This document shows positions 10,907 to 28,939 of a DNA stretch of 64,000 bases, piece after piece (the stretch's first letter is position 1; every line of letters starts with the position of its first letter). The stretch is from Chlamydoabsidia padenii (lineage: Eukaryota > Mucoromycota > Mucoromycetes > Mucorales > Cunninghamellaceae). The stretch spans positions 1 through 64,000 of the forward strand of contig JAIWND010000030.1 of the NCBI GenBank assembly GCA_025330725.1, in the 5' to 3' direction. Position numbers and translations under genes: made by a program. The notes beneath the pieces were generated by a model. That model was not told the origin of the DNA, made no database searches, and worked only from the letters and a program-made list of their open reading frames with translations.

Positions 10907-11878
10907 TTAAATGGTATAGACTTTATCAAGGAAACTAGGTTTGAATCGACGACGGCGCATGGAGGAGGCCACAATGGATTTACATGTTGAATAAGATCGT
11001 TGTTGTTGTTGTTGATAAGCAGCCAAAGCAGCAGCTTTAGAAGCAGCACTAGTCTCATCTTCATCTTCACTGCTGTTATTACTACCACCGCTACTACTAC
11101 TGGCAGTGGATTCCAAAGAACAAGGATCCGTTTTAGTACTACCAGCACCAGCAGGTGATGACGCATAAGCCGCATAGGCAGACCTGAGTCGTCGGATTTG
11201 TAATTGAACAATTCCGTAAAACCAATAGACATGAAGTGGGAACACCAAGACGGCCACCAGCCAAAGCGATTCAATCCGGTGATGTTGACGCACCGCCACA
11301 ATCATCCAAGCATGATATACCAATCGGAGTGCAAAAAATGAGCAAGCAAACAATAGATCACTTCGCCACCGAGCGCGCATGGATCCCACGGCGAGAATCA
11401 CCGTAGGTAACTCTAGGATTGCATTCACCGTAAAAAACGACGCAGATCGGCACCGCATCAGCCAGAACAAGATGACAATATAAATCGAATGATGGATCCA
11501 ACCCGTGGCAATCGTGATCCGGCTCTTGTAAAAATAAGAACCTAGGCTTAGATCGAGTACCAAGTAGGTGATGAAAAAACAGACCAAGGCGGTATGTACG
11601 TTGGATTCGGTACCCAGTTGCTGCATATCCCACCCTGATCGCCAGAATCGACCATAATAAGGTATAGAGACCAAAGTACAGACCACACTACTTGCAAACG
11701 TCAGAATCCAGCTGATCTGCTTTTCCGTCTTGGCCACTTTTAGACTTAAAAAAAAGTAGATGCCCAAACCAAGGAAACTTGTAAGAAAGGACACGGGTAC
11801 AATCGGTTGTGTCACCACCTGGGTGAGCGTCATCTTGGTGCTGCTGCCAGGATGGTAGTAACTGGTAAGAGTGGTCAT
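10907..11878 (-). CDS. TLC-domain multipass membrane protein
   Basis: Single-exon 323-residue protein. It has six to eight hydrophobic helices starting at VSFLTSFLGLGIYFFLSL, and the conserved TLC core GWIHHSIYIVILFWLM with its HH pair, followed by VNAILELPTVIL and LRLVYHAWMI. TLC (TRAM-LAG1-CLN8) proteins act in the ER or plasma membrane in sphingolipid synthesis, lipid sensing or transport. The E-L-P-T motif resembles the TLCD/TMEM56 branch more than ceramide synthase, whose LAG motif (HH...D-x-HD) is not seen. The C-terminal ~80 residues are Ser/Ala/Glu-rich, with a short Gln run, and probably cytosolic. The ATG at 11878 is followed immediately by a good hydrophilic N-terminus. Convergent with the DUF3752 gene. 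Confidence 0.75.
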   Translation of the reverse strand: MTTLTSYYHPGSSTKMTLTQVVTQPIVPVSFLTSFLGLGIYFFLSLKVAKTEKQISWILTFASSVVCTLVSIPYYGRFWRSGWDMQQLGTESNVHTALVCFFITYLVLDLSLGSYFYKSRITIATGWIHHSIYIVILFWLMRCRSASFFTVNAILELPTVILAVGSMRARWRSDLLFACSFFALRLVYHAWMIVAVRQHHRIESLWLVAVLVFPLHVYWFYGIVQLQIRRLRSAYAAYASSPAGAGSTKTDPCSLESTASSSSGGSNNSSEDEDETSAASKAAALAAYQQQQQRSYSTCKSIVASSMRRRRFKPSFLDKVYTI

Positions 11879-13709
11879 GAAAGAAAAATGAAGAATGAAT
11901 GAAAAATGCAGATTGTAAGTTTACTTTAAAAGAGAATCCACTTGAAGGGGGTAAAGGAGTGAAAAAGATAATATTCAGGGATCATAAAGGAGTCACTTGC
12001 AGCAGTAATTCTTGTTTATTTATTTTTGACTTGTAGTAAGTACTATGTAGATTTTATATATAGATATAGATAATAAAGTTAAATCTTGCGCTATTGTTCG
12101 GAATACCCTTAAAGAAAAACAAACAAATCGCTTCACTGTTGTTATAAAAAAAGTGCCCATAAAACGTATCTCCCCCTCGTTTGCCACTGGGTGTTTTTCA
12201 TGCACTCAAGACGGAAAACAAAACACACTTGACCCTAGAGGAGCTGGTAGAGTGATAGTTGGCCCCTCTTACTGACAACAAAATAGGAAAAAGGGGATTT
12301 TTGTATTTCTGCCACCGGCACTCCTTTATTGCACATACTATTGAGGAGGAGTCTCGATGGTGTTCAGTGCTCGTATCTCTTCTCTTCTCTTATGAAAAAT
12401 GATGGAACAAATCTCAAACTCAAAGTCTTTTAAACCCCATCATACATAATTAAAAAACATTGAAACGCCGATGTTGCCCGATGATTGGAGTGATCTGACC
12501 GCATCAAAAAGTTGCATTGTATCGACAAATTTTCGCCGCCAGCACCCGAAGGGTGCCAACCATTTGGCCAAAGGCCAAAGGGAGCAGGGGATATGAAACC
12601 TAGACTATATCATAGCTGTTGATTTAAAATAATACCTAAAATAAAAAAGCAGTACAGTTACAGTACAACAAAACACTATTCTATATAAATAAAATCCTGC
12701 TGTTGTTTTTAAACGGACATCTCAAATTTCACCATCATCATAAAACTTTGAAATCCCGCCTTTTTGCGCACCAATGTGTTGATAGTAAGAAAAACGGATT
12801 GGAGTGCCCCCGCAAAGAGGGGGCACGAAAGAAAATGACTAGAGTGGGCAGGTAAAAGTCATCTTGAGCTTGGACAGACTGACACAAGGGTCATGGTACT
12901 TGGCTTTTGCGGTAGAGCATTTTGTAAATAGGTTATAGTATCCACATCACCACTTTAATCATTAGCATCCTCCAACAATGGAGCGAGGAGAGCCCATCCA
13001 AAATCTTAGTAGGAGTCAAGAGAAAGCGGGGTTTGAATACGAAGTGCTTCCTCTCGTAATCCTAAAATTCTACAATTTCTTTGAGATATTCTTATCCATT
13101 GGTTGAATGATTGGTTCACCATCAATTTTCACAGTACTGATGACCTGCTTTTTATCACTTCCTATATCCTATAAGAAAGCTCTACTGTACTTCACTTTTT
13201 TTCTTTCTTTATCCATAATGTCATCTTTCCGCTCTACTTCATCCACTTCCAATATAAACTATATCTCTGTCTCTCTCTCCTCTGTCTTTTATCCTCTCTT
13301 CTTCCGCCACTGCCAATGTGGTCAACCAGGCTTCAACGGTTATCTAATCAAACAATTCATGTAGTAATGTTGGCCACTTAGTATCCACCGCCCTCTGTCT
13401 TTCTCCATTCCTTTGTCTCCACTCCTTTTTCTATGCCCAATCTACTCCTTCTATATGTTCAAGCCTTTTACAGGGGGGGGGTATCGCTTCCCCAACATCA
13501 CTGCACTTCGGTGGCAAGTTTTATCATTTCCATAGACAGAGGGGGCTGGTCACATGCACTAACTGACTGTTTGATTTCTCTTCCAATGTATCATTGCTTT
13601 TGATCATTTCTTTCAACAACTTTTAAAAATCGTATATTTTATTGTTGCTAGTAATAGAAATATATGTACACATGTCAGGGCATAATCTCACCCCTTTTCT
13701 AACCCCCTT
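11879..13709. other. Gene-poor region with left repeat arm
   Basis: No supported gene. From about 12465 the DNA matches, in inverted orientation, the region 22760-24770. The minor open frame at 13107-13364 (85 codons) lies wholly inside the repeat and mirrors one at 23528-23734, so it is repeat sequence rather than a gene. Confidence 0.55.
12465..13660 (+). repeat. Dispersed repeat, left copy (inverted relative to 22.8-24.8 kb)
   Basis: Landmarks shared with the right copy, reversed: the palindrome-rich ttggccaaaggccaaaggga with gcaggggatatgaaac (about 12560-12600) against its complement near 24680-24710; the hairpin gcccccgcaaagagggggc (about 12807-12825) against gccccctctttgcgagggc near 24390; ttatccattggttgaatgat (about 13092) against its complement at about 23785; and taactgactgtttgatttc (about 13560) against the complement near 22840. 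No coding capacity is recognised, so it is probably a non-autonomous transposable element. Confidence 0.7.
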
Positions 13710-14105
13710 CTATTGAACTCCTGCCGCCTCTTTACCACCAAGGGAGAGATACATAAAGATAAAAGAGAAGGAAAGGGCACCTGTCAGATCAATAACTGGT
13801 TTTTTCTTTACCGATACGGAGTTTAAATACACATGAATGGCGGAGTTGTTGAAAATCCAATAAAAGGAATCATTGAGGGGATGCCCTGGAAAAAAAGTCA
13901 TTCTTTCCTTTTCTCCACATTGATGCATTATGTGGTAACTTTTATTCAAGTCGATGGGGTTGTAAAGGACGTCTTTTTCTCCCGGTTCACCCTTACCTCC
14001 CTCCCCTGGAAGTTCTGAATTTATCGATATGATAGTGATCGACCAGCGGACTTGTTTGCCACCATACAGGTGGCGAGCTTTATTAATAATAGGAGAAATC
14101 GTCAT
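13710..14105 (-). CDS. Hypothetical 131-codon ORF
   Basis: Open frame of 131 codons next to the dispersed repeat. It contains reasonably complex sequence (YNPIDLNKSYHIMHQCG, FPGHPLNDSFYWIFNNSAI) and a hydrophobic stretch near the C-terminus, but no motif I recognise. It has no clear promoter, no neighbouring exons, and a GTAAGG inside the frame. It may be a species-specific gene or part of a decayed element. Confidence 0.25.
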   Translation of the reverse strand: MTISPIINKARHLYGGKQVRWSITIISINSELPGEGGKGEPGEKDVLYNPIDLNKSYHIMHQCGEKERMTFFPGHPLNDSFYWIFNNSAIHVYLNSVSVKKKPVIDLTGALSFSFIFMYLSLGGKEAAGVQ

Positions 14106-14765
14106 TTAAAAGAACACACCAAATTCATTTCATAGATAATGCCCAAAAGTTTGTGGTATGGGTTTTCAATAGCTTGGACATTATAGTGCAAGATAGAAAG
14201 AAAAAGTGAGAAGAACAAAGAAAGTTTGTAAGTGTTATAACGGATATTCCATACCCTAGTGGGTCAGGAGAAAGAATGGGAAAAGGCAACTTGTTGTAAC
14301 CGATGAATTTCCCTCCCTTGTCAAATCAAGTTTATTGCCAAGTCAAGTGGGAGAAATGTTTGAACAGGCTTGTTTTTGCACGGGAAAAAAAAAAAGACCT
14401 ATAGAAACGGGTAGAATTGCCGAGATATAATGCCCGTGTGAGCTTTCAAAAACCTATCTGATATTCCCATAAAAGCATTTTTAAACCCTGCCCCAGAGAT
14501 GTGAGCGATGGCATTGTATCCTATTCAAGACCATGGCATTTACGATGGATTATAATAATTTGTTTATTCGAGTAAAAAAGAGTTATTTAAAAAGGAATGA
14601 ATAAACAGAGAGATAATAATATAAAAAATACGAGGGATAGAATCTAATACTGTACGGTTGTATATAATAAAAGGGAGGGAAGGGAAAGAGGATAATAAAC
14701 CAAAGGTGTGCGAAGTCTTTTTTGTTATCATCATCATCCACTTGATAGTCCGGAGGGGGGACCCT
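14106..14765. other. Intergenic, no gene seen
   Basis: AT-rich spacer 3' of the CHD gene. Several AATAAA-type signals on both strands and poly(A) runs; nothing coding recognised. Confidence 0.5.
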
Positions 14766-21225
<6,460 letters not shown>

Positions 21226-22414
21226 GAGGAGGAGGGCTTACAAAAGTCTCCGGTTGCTGCTGTTGAGTTGAGTTGTTGTTTTTGTTTTTGCTGTATACTG
21301 AATTTATTGTTATTGGATCTAATATAATAAAAAGTAAAACGTCAGTCATCATCTGTTTGGCTGTGCGCCTCTTTTTCTAACAACAAGATCTAATCGTAAA
21401 ACACGTAATAAACGGTTTTCCAATATAGATGATCATTATTGCCCCCACACTTCATCATCACCCGCCCCCCTATTGTTGTTGTTACTAATACGTACCACTT
21501 TATATAAGTCTACAGCAAAAGGGGGACAATAACAGCAACAGCAACAAAAAAGCCAAGTTAATAAAACATGCCCAGTATTAATATGCCCCCAGTTGTCTGT
21601 ACTACTTACCAAAGATTTGTCAATATTCGTTGAGATGATCCAAACAGTAAATAAATAAAAAAAGAAGATTAAACAAAATCGCACAATTTTGTCCAAGGTG
21701 TTTCTTTTTGTTGTGGTTGTTGTTGTGGTTGTTGTTTTTGTGAGTGATGTTAGGAATGGATCAAACAAAAGGAGGGACAAGTCGGAAGAGATCGATATAA
21801 CAGGAATTTGTCACGAGCTTTTCTTCCAAAAGTGACTATCAAATTATTCAAAGTAGAAGAGAAGAGAAGAGAAGAGAAGAGAAGAAGAGGAGAGAGAGAA
21901 AAGTACAACAAAATTTTTTGGTTGTTTTGGCTGGTTTTAATGAACGCTTCTGATTGGCTGACGTCTTTATTTATGTTTTTTCACTCATTTTCTCTCGTTG
22001 ACCTACCCTTCCCCTCCCCTTATGTTTTAGTAATACAAGTATCAATAAAGTTTGATAGGATGGGTGGTTGTATGTATCAGTGACATTCAAGTTGGAACAA
22101 GCATCTGGAAGGTGGAGGGTGGAGCCAGCGGCGTTTTAATTACTTGATAAAAGTGTTGGTGGGACCCACTAGGTCCTCATCCAGTGTTGTATGCATAAAG
22201 TGGAACCAAAGGAAATCCCGGGTAGAGAGATCTTTTTTCCTGCAGGTACATCTTTTTAGAATAAACCAAATTTATAAAGTCCCAAAAATAACTTTATTGA
22301 ATCACATATATAATCTAAACTATATATTTTATTTCATAGGAATTTTTTTTCAAGAAGATCCTCTCTATAAAGTGAGACTTTTTCCATCAAAACACTGAGT
22401 GATTGTGGGGTACG
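21226..22414. other. CHD upstream region, no firm gene
   Basis: A 114-codon minus-strand frame at 21436-21780 has a Thr run and hydrophobic segments (IVRFCLIFFFYLFTVWII) but also an internal GTAAGT donor and no partner exon; it could be 5' leader of the CHD transcript. GAGAA repeats lie at about 21858-21900. No other structure was recognised up to the orphan exon at 22415. Confidence 0.4.
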
Positions 22415-22605
22415 TTATCCAAGGGAAATGAAGTAAACCGCACGATGGATCATTTTATCTGCCACTACTGAAGGTGATTTATTCAAGTGTTGTAAAATAG
22501 TTTGGGTTTCTTGTTCAATCGTTGAATATTTATCACTATACATGATAAAATCTGCACCTTCTTCGATCCGGATAGCGATCAATCGCCTATGTAAAGGTTT
22601 GTATG
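22415..22605 (-). pseudogene. Orphan C-terminal coding exon
   Basis: Minus-strand open stretch bounded upstream by an acceptor-like cttttag (about 22606) and downstream by TAA at 22415. It reads AYKPLHRRLIAIRIEEGADF then IMYSDKYSTIEQETQTIL and ends AVYFISLG. Composition is protein-like, but no family is recognised and no upstream exon or ATG is apparent within the adjacent few hundred bases. Possibly the 3' end of a gene displaced by insertion of the repeat that begins at 22760. Confidence 0.3.
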
Positions 22606-22759
22606 CTAAAAGCTCAGGTGGTTAAGAAGACATCAAAGAGAGAGAGAGAGAAGAAAGTAGTAGACAGATTATAACATAATTCGTAAAACAATCAGTTATG
22701 GGCTGTTCATTTATTTTCATTGTTTCTTTCCTACTAGTTTTATTAAAATAAGTAAAATA

Positions 22760-24770
22760 AATAATAAAATAGACAGTGTTTTAAAATAGATTAAAGGAAT
22801 GATTAAAAGCAATGTCACATAGGAAAAGAAATCAAACAGTCAGTTAGTACACGTGGACAGCCCACTTTGTCTTTGGAAATGGTAAAATTTACCAAATTAA
22901 TGTAGTCTTGGGTAGGACTGCGATAACGCCCCAGATGAATTAAACAAAGAAGAAGAAAATCGGATGAAGTCCCGATGGAACACCTATGTTCATTAATTTT
23001 TGATTGGAAATCGTTGAAGCCTCGGTAGAACACATACGGGACGTGTAAGAAGGATGGCGGAAAGAAGAGACACCTGGCCAAAAAAAAAAACTTGAAGGAG
23101 AGGAAGGAGAGCCAAAAGACTTTGAAGGGGAGAAAGGAGGACCAGGCAATTGAACAAAAGATTATATTTTTTGTAAAAAAAAATATATATATATATTTAT
23201 TGAAAGATGAAGAAAAGAAAGTGAAAGAAATTCCAACCTTTTTATAAAATACAGGAAGAGATAAAAAGCAGGTGATCAGTGCTGGGAAAATGGAAGAAGA
23301 ATGAAAATGGATGGTGAACCAATCAATTCAATGGAGCAAACCCTTGTCAATCAATGTAGGAGACGATAGAATCATATGTATTTGAGTCAGTTTCACTATT
23401 TACAAACGATAAATTCATGCTGATCATCAATCAATACATGTAAAGAAGCCAGAATTTAATGATGGCGGGATTTCAAATAAACACCGATCAATGCAAAAAA
23501 AGTCTGGTTATGATGACGTCATGTGTATCAATGGAGCACCTGTTCCCCCTTTTTCCTAATCAAACCACACTTCAATAAGCAGATAACCGTTGCAATCTGG
23601 CTGGCCACATTGGTAGTGGCGGAAGTAGACCGGAAAGAAGAGAGAGGAGAGAGAGGATTCATCCAACCATATTTTAAGTGGAGGAAGAAGGGCGGAAAGA
23701 AGACATAAAGGATGAAGGGAAAAAAAGTTGTCAATCAGTGTTGGGGGAATGATAGCGTGTGAAAATTGATGGTGAACCAATCATTCAAACAATGGATAAG
23801 AATATCTCAAAGACTGGAGGTGGTCAGTGCTGGGGAAATTGTACGATTTTTAGGATTATGTCTAAACGTAGTCAATCAAATCAATAAAAAAATCAGTGAT
23901 ACAAAAAGATGGTGTCTTTATTAGACGTCAAATAGCTATGGTATTTAGGTTAAAAGCCAATCAGTGTCAATCTGTTTGAACTTTCGATAACTTACAGTAC
24001 CTGTCATGGAACCCACTTCGTATCAAACCTGCTTTACCTAAGATTTTCGATGGACTTTCCTCGCTCCATTGTCAACGGATACTAATGATTAAAGTGGCCA
24101 TGTGGACACTATGACTCATTTCCAACATATTTTACCTCAAAGCCAAGTACCAAAATCCTTGCGTTAGTACGTTTAAAATCACAATGACTTTTACCTTTTC
24201 TTTACGACGAAAGATTTTTTTTTTGTAGACGAAAGAAAGCTACATTTTCAAACGCCGAACACCAAAATTCAATGCGCCTAGCAATTCTCGATTTGGGGGC
24301 ATAATCCTGGAGGGGAAGCGTTGTCGTTACTCGTTGTAGAGCCCAAATTTATATATGCAGTCTCTCTCCACCCAACTTCTCCCCGTGCCCCCTCTTTGCG
24401 AGGGCACTCAATCCAAAAAAAAAAAAAATCAACCACTCACTCTACTATGTTTTGTGAAAGTCTCTCTCTACCCAGCTTCTCTCGTGCCCCCCTCTTTGCG
24501 AGGGCACTCCATTTCATTTTCATTACTATCAACACATTGTTGAGCAAAAAGCGAGATTTCAAAGTTTTATGAAGTTTGAGATGTCCGTACGATTTGGCGT
24601 TTAAAAACAAGTGCTTTGTTGTACTGTAACTGTACTATTATATTTTAAATCAATAGCTATGATATAGTCTACGTTTCATATCCCCTGCTCCCTTTGGCCT
24701 TTGGCCAAATGATCGGCACCCCACGGGTGCGGTCAACATCGACGTTTCAAATAAAAAGTTAAAAAGACTG
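22760..24770 (-). repeat. Dispersed repeat, right copy (longer, inverted)
   Basis: Inverted counterpart of 12465-13660 (landmarks given there), but about 800 bases longer. Within it, a ~112-bp segment is tandemly duplicated (about 24357-24415 and 24461-24520: tctctctcNaccca, cttctc, then a gcccc...ctctttgcgagggcactc hairpin). A Ser/Phe-rich frame at 23528-23734 mirrors that of the left copy and is not considered a gene. Confidence 0.7.
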
Positions 24771-25304
24771 GGATTAAACCGGGATTTAAAAGACGTTGAG
24801 TTTGAGATTTGTTGTCCCTTTTTTTAAAAGAGAAGTGATTCCAAATTTATAATCGGAGACCTTTTTCTTTATGATCTCTTGCATCATATCACACCCAAAG
24901 ATTTTTTTTGTAAATCCGACAATAAAACTTCTATTTCGGTTCAGGGCAAAGGGTAAGAAGCCAGGATGCAATTTATTTCCTTATTGAGAACGGGCCGAAT
25001 CGTGAACAGCCTATAGCATTCGATCTTTTTCCCAGTGCTATTATTAAATCCATGACGTATTACTTTCACTATATACCAGGGTCACTATTATTTTGTGCAA
25101 AATGATACACACTTTTGAAGACGGATTTTTATTAACAAAAAGCTACAACCACATAATTTAACAATCTACAGTAATAATTCCATTCGAGTAAGATTGCCAT
25201 ATATACATTTATAGTAATATATCTTCAGAAACCAGGAGAGCACCTAAATGCTGGAAGTTGACCTTGACAGACTAGATACAAGACAGGCAGAAGAGTCGGC
25301 GATA
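24771..25304. other. Spacer before transposase locus
   Basis: Contains a 61-codon minus-strand frame at 24786-24971 (FTKKIFGCDMMQEIIKKK), unsupported otherwise. The 15-mer tatcacacccaaaga at 24887-24901 is perfectly repeated in inverted orientation at 29323-29337, flanking the transposase gene. Confidence 0.4.
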
Positions 25305-25471
25305 CTAATTCCATTCAAGTTTTTGCTTAGCAGCACAGACTATGTAGACAAAAAAATAGGTCAGTGTCGGCATGCAGCAGTTATCATAATGTTCTTACTT
25401 TGTTGATAGGTAGTCAGTTCATGACACATTCTGCAATAGTATGAATGGCGACAGTGGTTGTAGCACGTCAT
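25305..25471 (-). CDS. Small Cys-rich two-exon protein (35 aa)
   Basis: Too short for ordinary ORF calling but internally coherent. Exon 1 (25471-25399, 73 nt) starts with ATG and encodes MTCYNHCRHSYYCRMCHELT then TYQQ. A donor gtaaga begins a 59-nt intron (25398-25340) with a ctgac branch-like site, a T-rich tract and acceptor tacatag. Exon 2 (25339-25305, 35 nt) joins in phase to give ICAAKQKLEWN and TAG. There are five cysteines and three histidines in 35 residues; the C-x3-C...C-x2-C-H spacing suggests a small zinc-binding fold. No family is recognised. It is divergent from the transposase ORF (start 25583) with ~110 bp between, so it may be an accessory gene of that element or an independent microprotein. 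Could instead be the last two exons of a larger decayed gene. Confidence 0.45.
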
Positions 25472-25582
25472 ATACTAGAGTATACTATTAACAGAAGCAA
25501 TCAAACAAACGCTTTGACAATCGTCAATAAACACTAGGCTATGGGTAGCCTCACTGTGGAATGTGGCAAGTGTTCATTTTAG

Positions 25583-25773
25583 ATGAGAAAGGAAAGAAGA
25601 GTGAAAAAACAAAAAAAAAACGAAAAAAAAAATTATAGAAATAGGCACATGATTTCAAATGCCGCATCGGCTCAAGGGCTTGGCGCGATTAATTTAAGAG
25701 ATTTTGACAAGTTCATTTTCTTTCTTCTTCAATTCTTTTCGTCCTCCAACATGGTTAACAATAACAACAACAA

Positions 25774-25838
<65 letters not shown>

Positions 25839-28800
25839 AAAAAAGGAAGAAGAACGATTATTCAACAGATATATTACGCCGTGAATTCGTGTGCACGCCT
25901 TGTGGACTTGAAACGAAGAGAAAGTCGGTCTTGGATAAACACTTGAAATCCCACAAACATATTACAAATATGCAGGTCTGTCAAGTGGTCTCGCCTGTGG
26001 ACGATTCTGTCATGGTGGACAATGCCGCGGACGACTGTATAATGGGTGATTCTGAAACTGCGATGGGTGGTAACTCTCTGGACAATGGTTTCCGTGCTGG
26101 TGAAAATGTCGGTGGTGTTGACGAAGAAGTTCTTGGTGCTGGCAATAATACCGACGACGATGAAGAAGATATACTGGAACCGTTTACTTCTCGATTTAGG
26201 CTATTGGATGAATCCGATGATGATAATAACGACGATGGTGGTGATCTAGGTACAGCTGCTAACGAAGATGTCACAACGTTCCAGATTGATTACGAAGGCT
26301 CGACATATCCTTTCCCCAACTTGCAAACGATGATACTTCATGCCTTTATACACGGTGATGACGAACCGGTGTCACAACGAACTCTCAAGAAGGTGCTGTA
26401 TCTAGTGGAATTGATGGTGAAACTGAAAGGTGAAGCAGGAGCCGCGCCATTCGAACTACCGAAATTGGATGCACTTATCAACTTTGGTACCCGGAAGAAA
26501 AACAACATTCCTACATTCAAGTCTTCATCTGTCGAAGTGGAAATTCTGAAGCCTCAAAAATCCGTTACCAATATAACACCACCAACAACAACAACAACAA
26601 CAGCAGCAGCAGCAGCAATGACAGCAACAAAGGAAACCTTTTATATCAATCTTCCTTCATCGGTTTTACGTCTTTTGATCGACAATCCCAGAAAGTCACC
26701 ATACATATCTGCCCTTCCTGATGACACAATTGGTTCTGCTACTTCTCTTCAACAAGGCACAAAATGGCGACAACATCATCTCTTCCAACATCCGGTAATG
26801 ACAATCGGCGGGGTCGATTATTGGGTTGGTGATTTGATTGTAGTGCGTGATATAGAAAAAACTATTCACTTTTTGTTAGACAGGTATTATTTGCTCAATG
26901 GTACTGTTATGGCTCAAGGTTACGAAATACAGGTACACCAACCGAACAATTCCTCTCCTTTTTGTGTCGTGCAAACCCGTGTCTTCGCCACTCAAACATG
27001 CAACTTCCTTACAACCGTGTCCAAGCAATTCATCAAGCAGATGCAATGCCTCTCTCAAACGCCCGACGGATCTTTGTTAATGCAGCTCCATGATCGCCAT
27101 AAAGAACTTATCTTTGGACAGCATTCTATGAAGAAACCTATCTTGGACGACAACGGCAACCAGACTGGGAAATTCTACAAGGTCCAGATTGTCCCTGTAA
27201 TCTTCTTCACTGATGACACCTCTGGGAATATATCGAAACAGTTCAACCTCTATGACACCTGGTCGATGGTATGCGGTGCTCTTCCATTACACGAACGAAA
27301 CAAACGAACAAACATCAACTTCATTGCCGGGGTTCGTTGCAATACTGGCCTGTCATCACTGCATATGATACCTACTCTATCTCAAGATCTCGCCGAATTG
27401 GAAAAAGGGGTCATTATGCACTCTGCTCTTTACAACGAAGATGTATTGGTGGTGGCTCCTGTGGTTTGTATCACAGCTGATAATCCTAGGCATTCGCAAT
27501 TGTGTGGTATTTATGGGCTCACATCGTTATTTCCATGCCGCAAATGCTACCAACGGAATTACAAAATCAAGAAGGACACCAAAGGCAAAACCGCGATCAA
27601 CACGAATAATGTCATTGATAATACACATACGGAAGTGCTTCAGCTCAAGACATCTCGGGGCAATATTGGACTAGAAGATCTTTTCGTTGGATGTCGTACA
27701 CCAAGGTTAAAACAGCAATACATAGCGGCAAACAATGACCCTGACACTATTTTGGACGGTGGACCTGAAGGTGGGCTAACTTACAAGGATTACAAGTACA
27801 AGAATACAGGCGCTGGACCGCTGCTTGATCTGGATTCATTTGATCCCTCAACAGATACACCAGTGGAAGTATTACATACTATCTCTTTAGGTATCGCAAA
27901 GTACTTGGTGGAACATTTGGTGAAAGACGTTATCGGTAGCAAGAAAGATTTGCTCAGTAAATTGGAATCAAGACTACAAGACTATCAAGGATCAAGTGGT
28001 TTTACAAGAACTTTCCGGGCAAAACTCACTCATTGTGGCTCATTCCTCGGTCGTGACTTCAAGATACTGATGCAATGCCTTCCTTTGGTCATCACTTACG
28101 AATTCACTGGTCCTTCTTACGCTGATATTCAAGATATAGGTAAGCTATTTAATGCATTAGGGGTTTTATCTTCTCTTGTTTTTATAAAGGAAATACCTGC
28201 CAACCTGGATGAATACGTGGAAACCGTGAAGAAGGCCGTTGCAAATTTGACGAAGGAACTATTTGTTTACGATTGCAAACACCCGCAATATGGATCTCTT
28301 TCGACAAAGCCAAAGACTCACCTTCTACAACACTTAACTGACGATATCATTCGATTTGGATGCACCCTACACTATGAAACAGAGAAAGGGGAACAGTATA
28401 ACAAATTTGTTCGGGAAGCAATTGCACACACAAACCGACAATCGACCTCTCGTGATCTTGCCAGAATTTTTGGAAAACGACTTATGTTGCGACATATCAT
28501 TGAAGGTGGCTCTTGGACTGACGATGGAATTACAAACGTGACATGTGGAAGTGGTATCAAGAACTTCATTAATGAAAACGAACGCTTCTATGAAATCTTC
28601 CTCGACAGCTCCCGTGAACTTGCCGACAACAACGACTCTCCCACTAATATCAGGAACGGCACCTTTGCGGTTTTTTCCCATGAATGTGGTATTAATAAGG
28701 ACTTATTTATTGGCAAGGTGGTGAAACTCGACAAGTTGAAGGTGATCCGCTATCGAAATGAAGGAAAAGATAATTTAGGTTATTTGGTGGCGACCCCTTC

Positions 28801-28939
28801 TCGATCCAATTATGACTTGGATATTTTACAAACTGAATGTATCCTGGATATGCATATGGTCAATTCATCCAAGCAAAACATTGTCAATCACAATAAATTT
28901 GGTGTCTCCTGGTATTTGGACAATTGCGATCTTCGGTAG
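25583..28939 (+). CDS. CACTA/Plavaka-like transposase with C2H2 finger (intact ORF)
   Basis: Uninterrupted 1118-codon frame, no introns. N-terminus: basic Lys/Arg tract, then an Asn/Ser repeat from (CAGCAA)n (about 25767-25838), then a C2H2 finger FVCTPCGLETKRKSVLDKHL with HKH (about residues 102-125), then an acidic linker. The catalytic part has ITADNPRHSQLCGIYGLTSL followed by PCRKCYQRN, the D-x2-R-H...PC-x2-C pattern of tnp2/Plavaka-like transposases, and PVEVLHTISLGIAKYLVEHL, the E-x-LH-x5-G motif following the central domain of that group. The C-terminus has HLLQHLTDDIIRFGC, HYETEKGEQYNKF and FGKRLMLRH, also typical. The first ATG (25583) is used; ATGs at 25652 or 25753 are alternatives. 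An intact frame suggests recent activity or domestication. Superfamily assignment within the CACTA-like group is by motif only. Confidence 0.75.

Noticed and set aside
13107..13364. 85-codon Ser/Phe-rich ORF
   Set aside because: Lies entirely in the dispersed repeat and has a mirrored, non-conserved counterpart at 23.5 kb.
21436..21780. 114-codon membrane-like ORF
   Set aside because: Thr run from simple repeat, internal splice donor, and no partner exon; more likely leader of the CHD gene.
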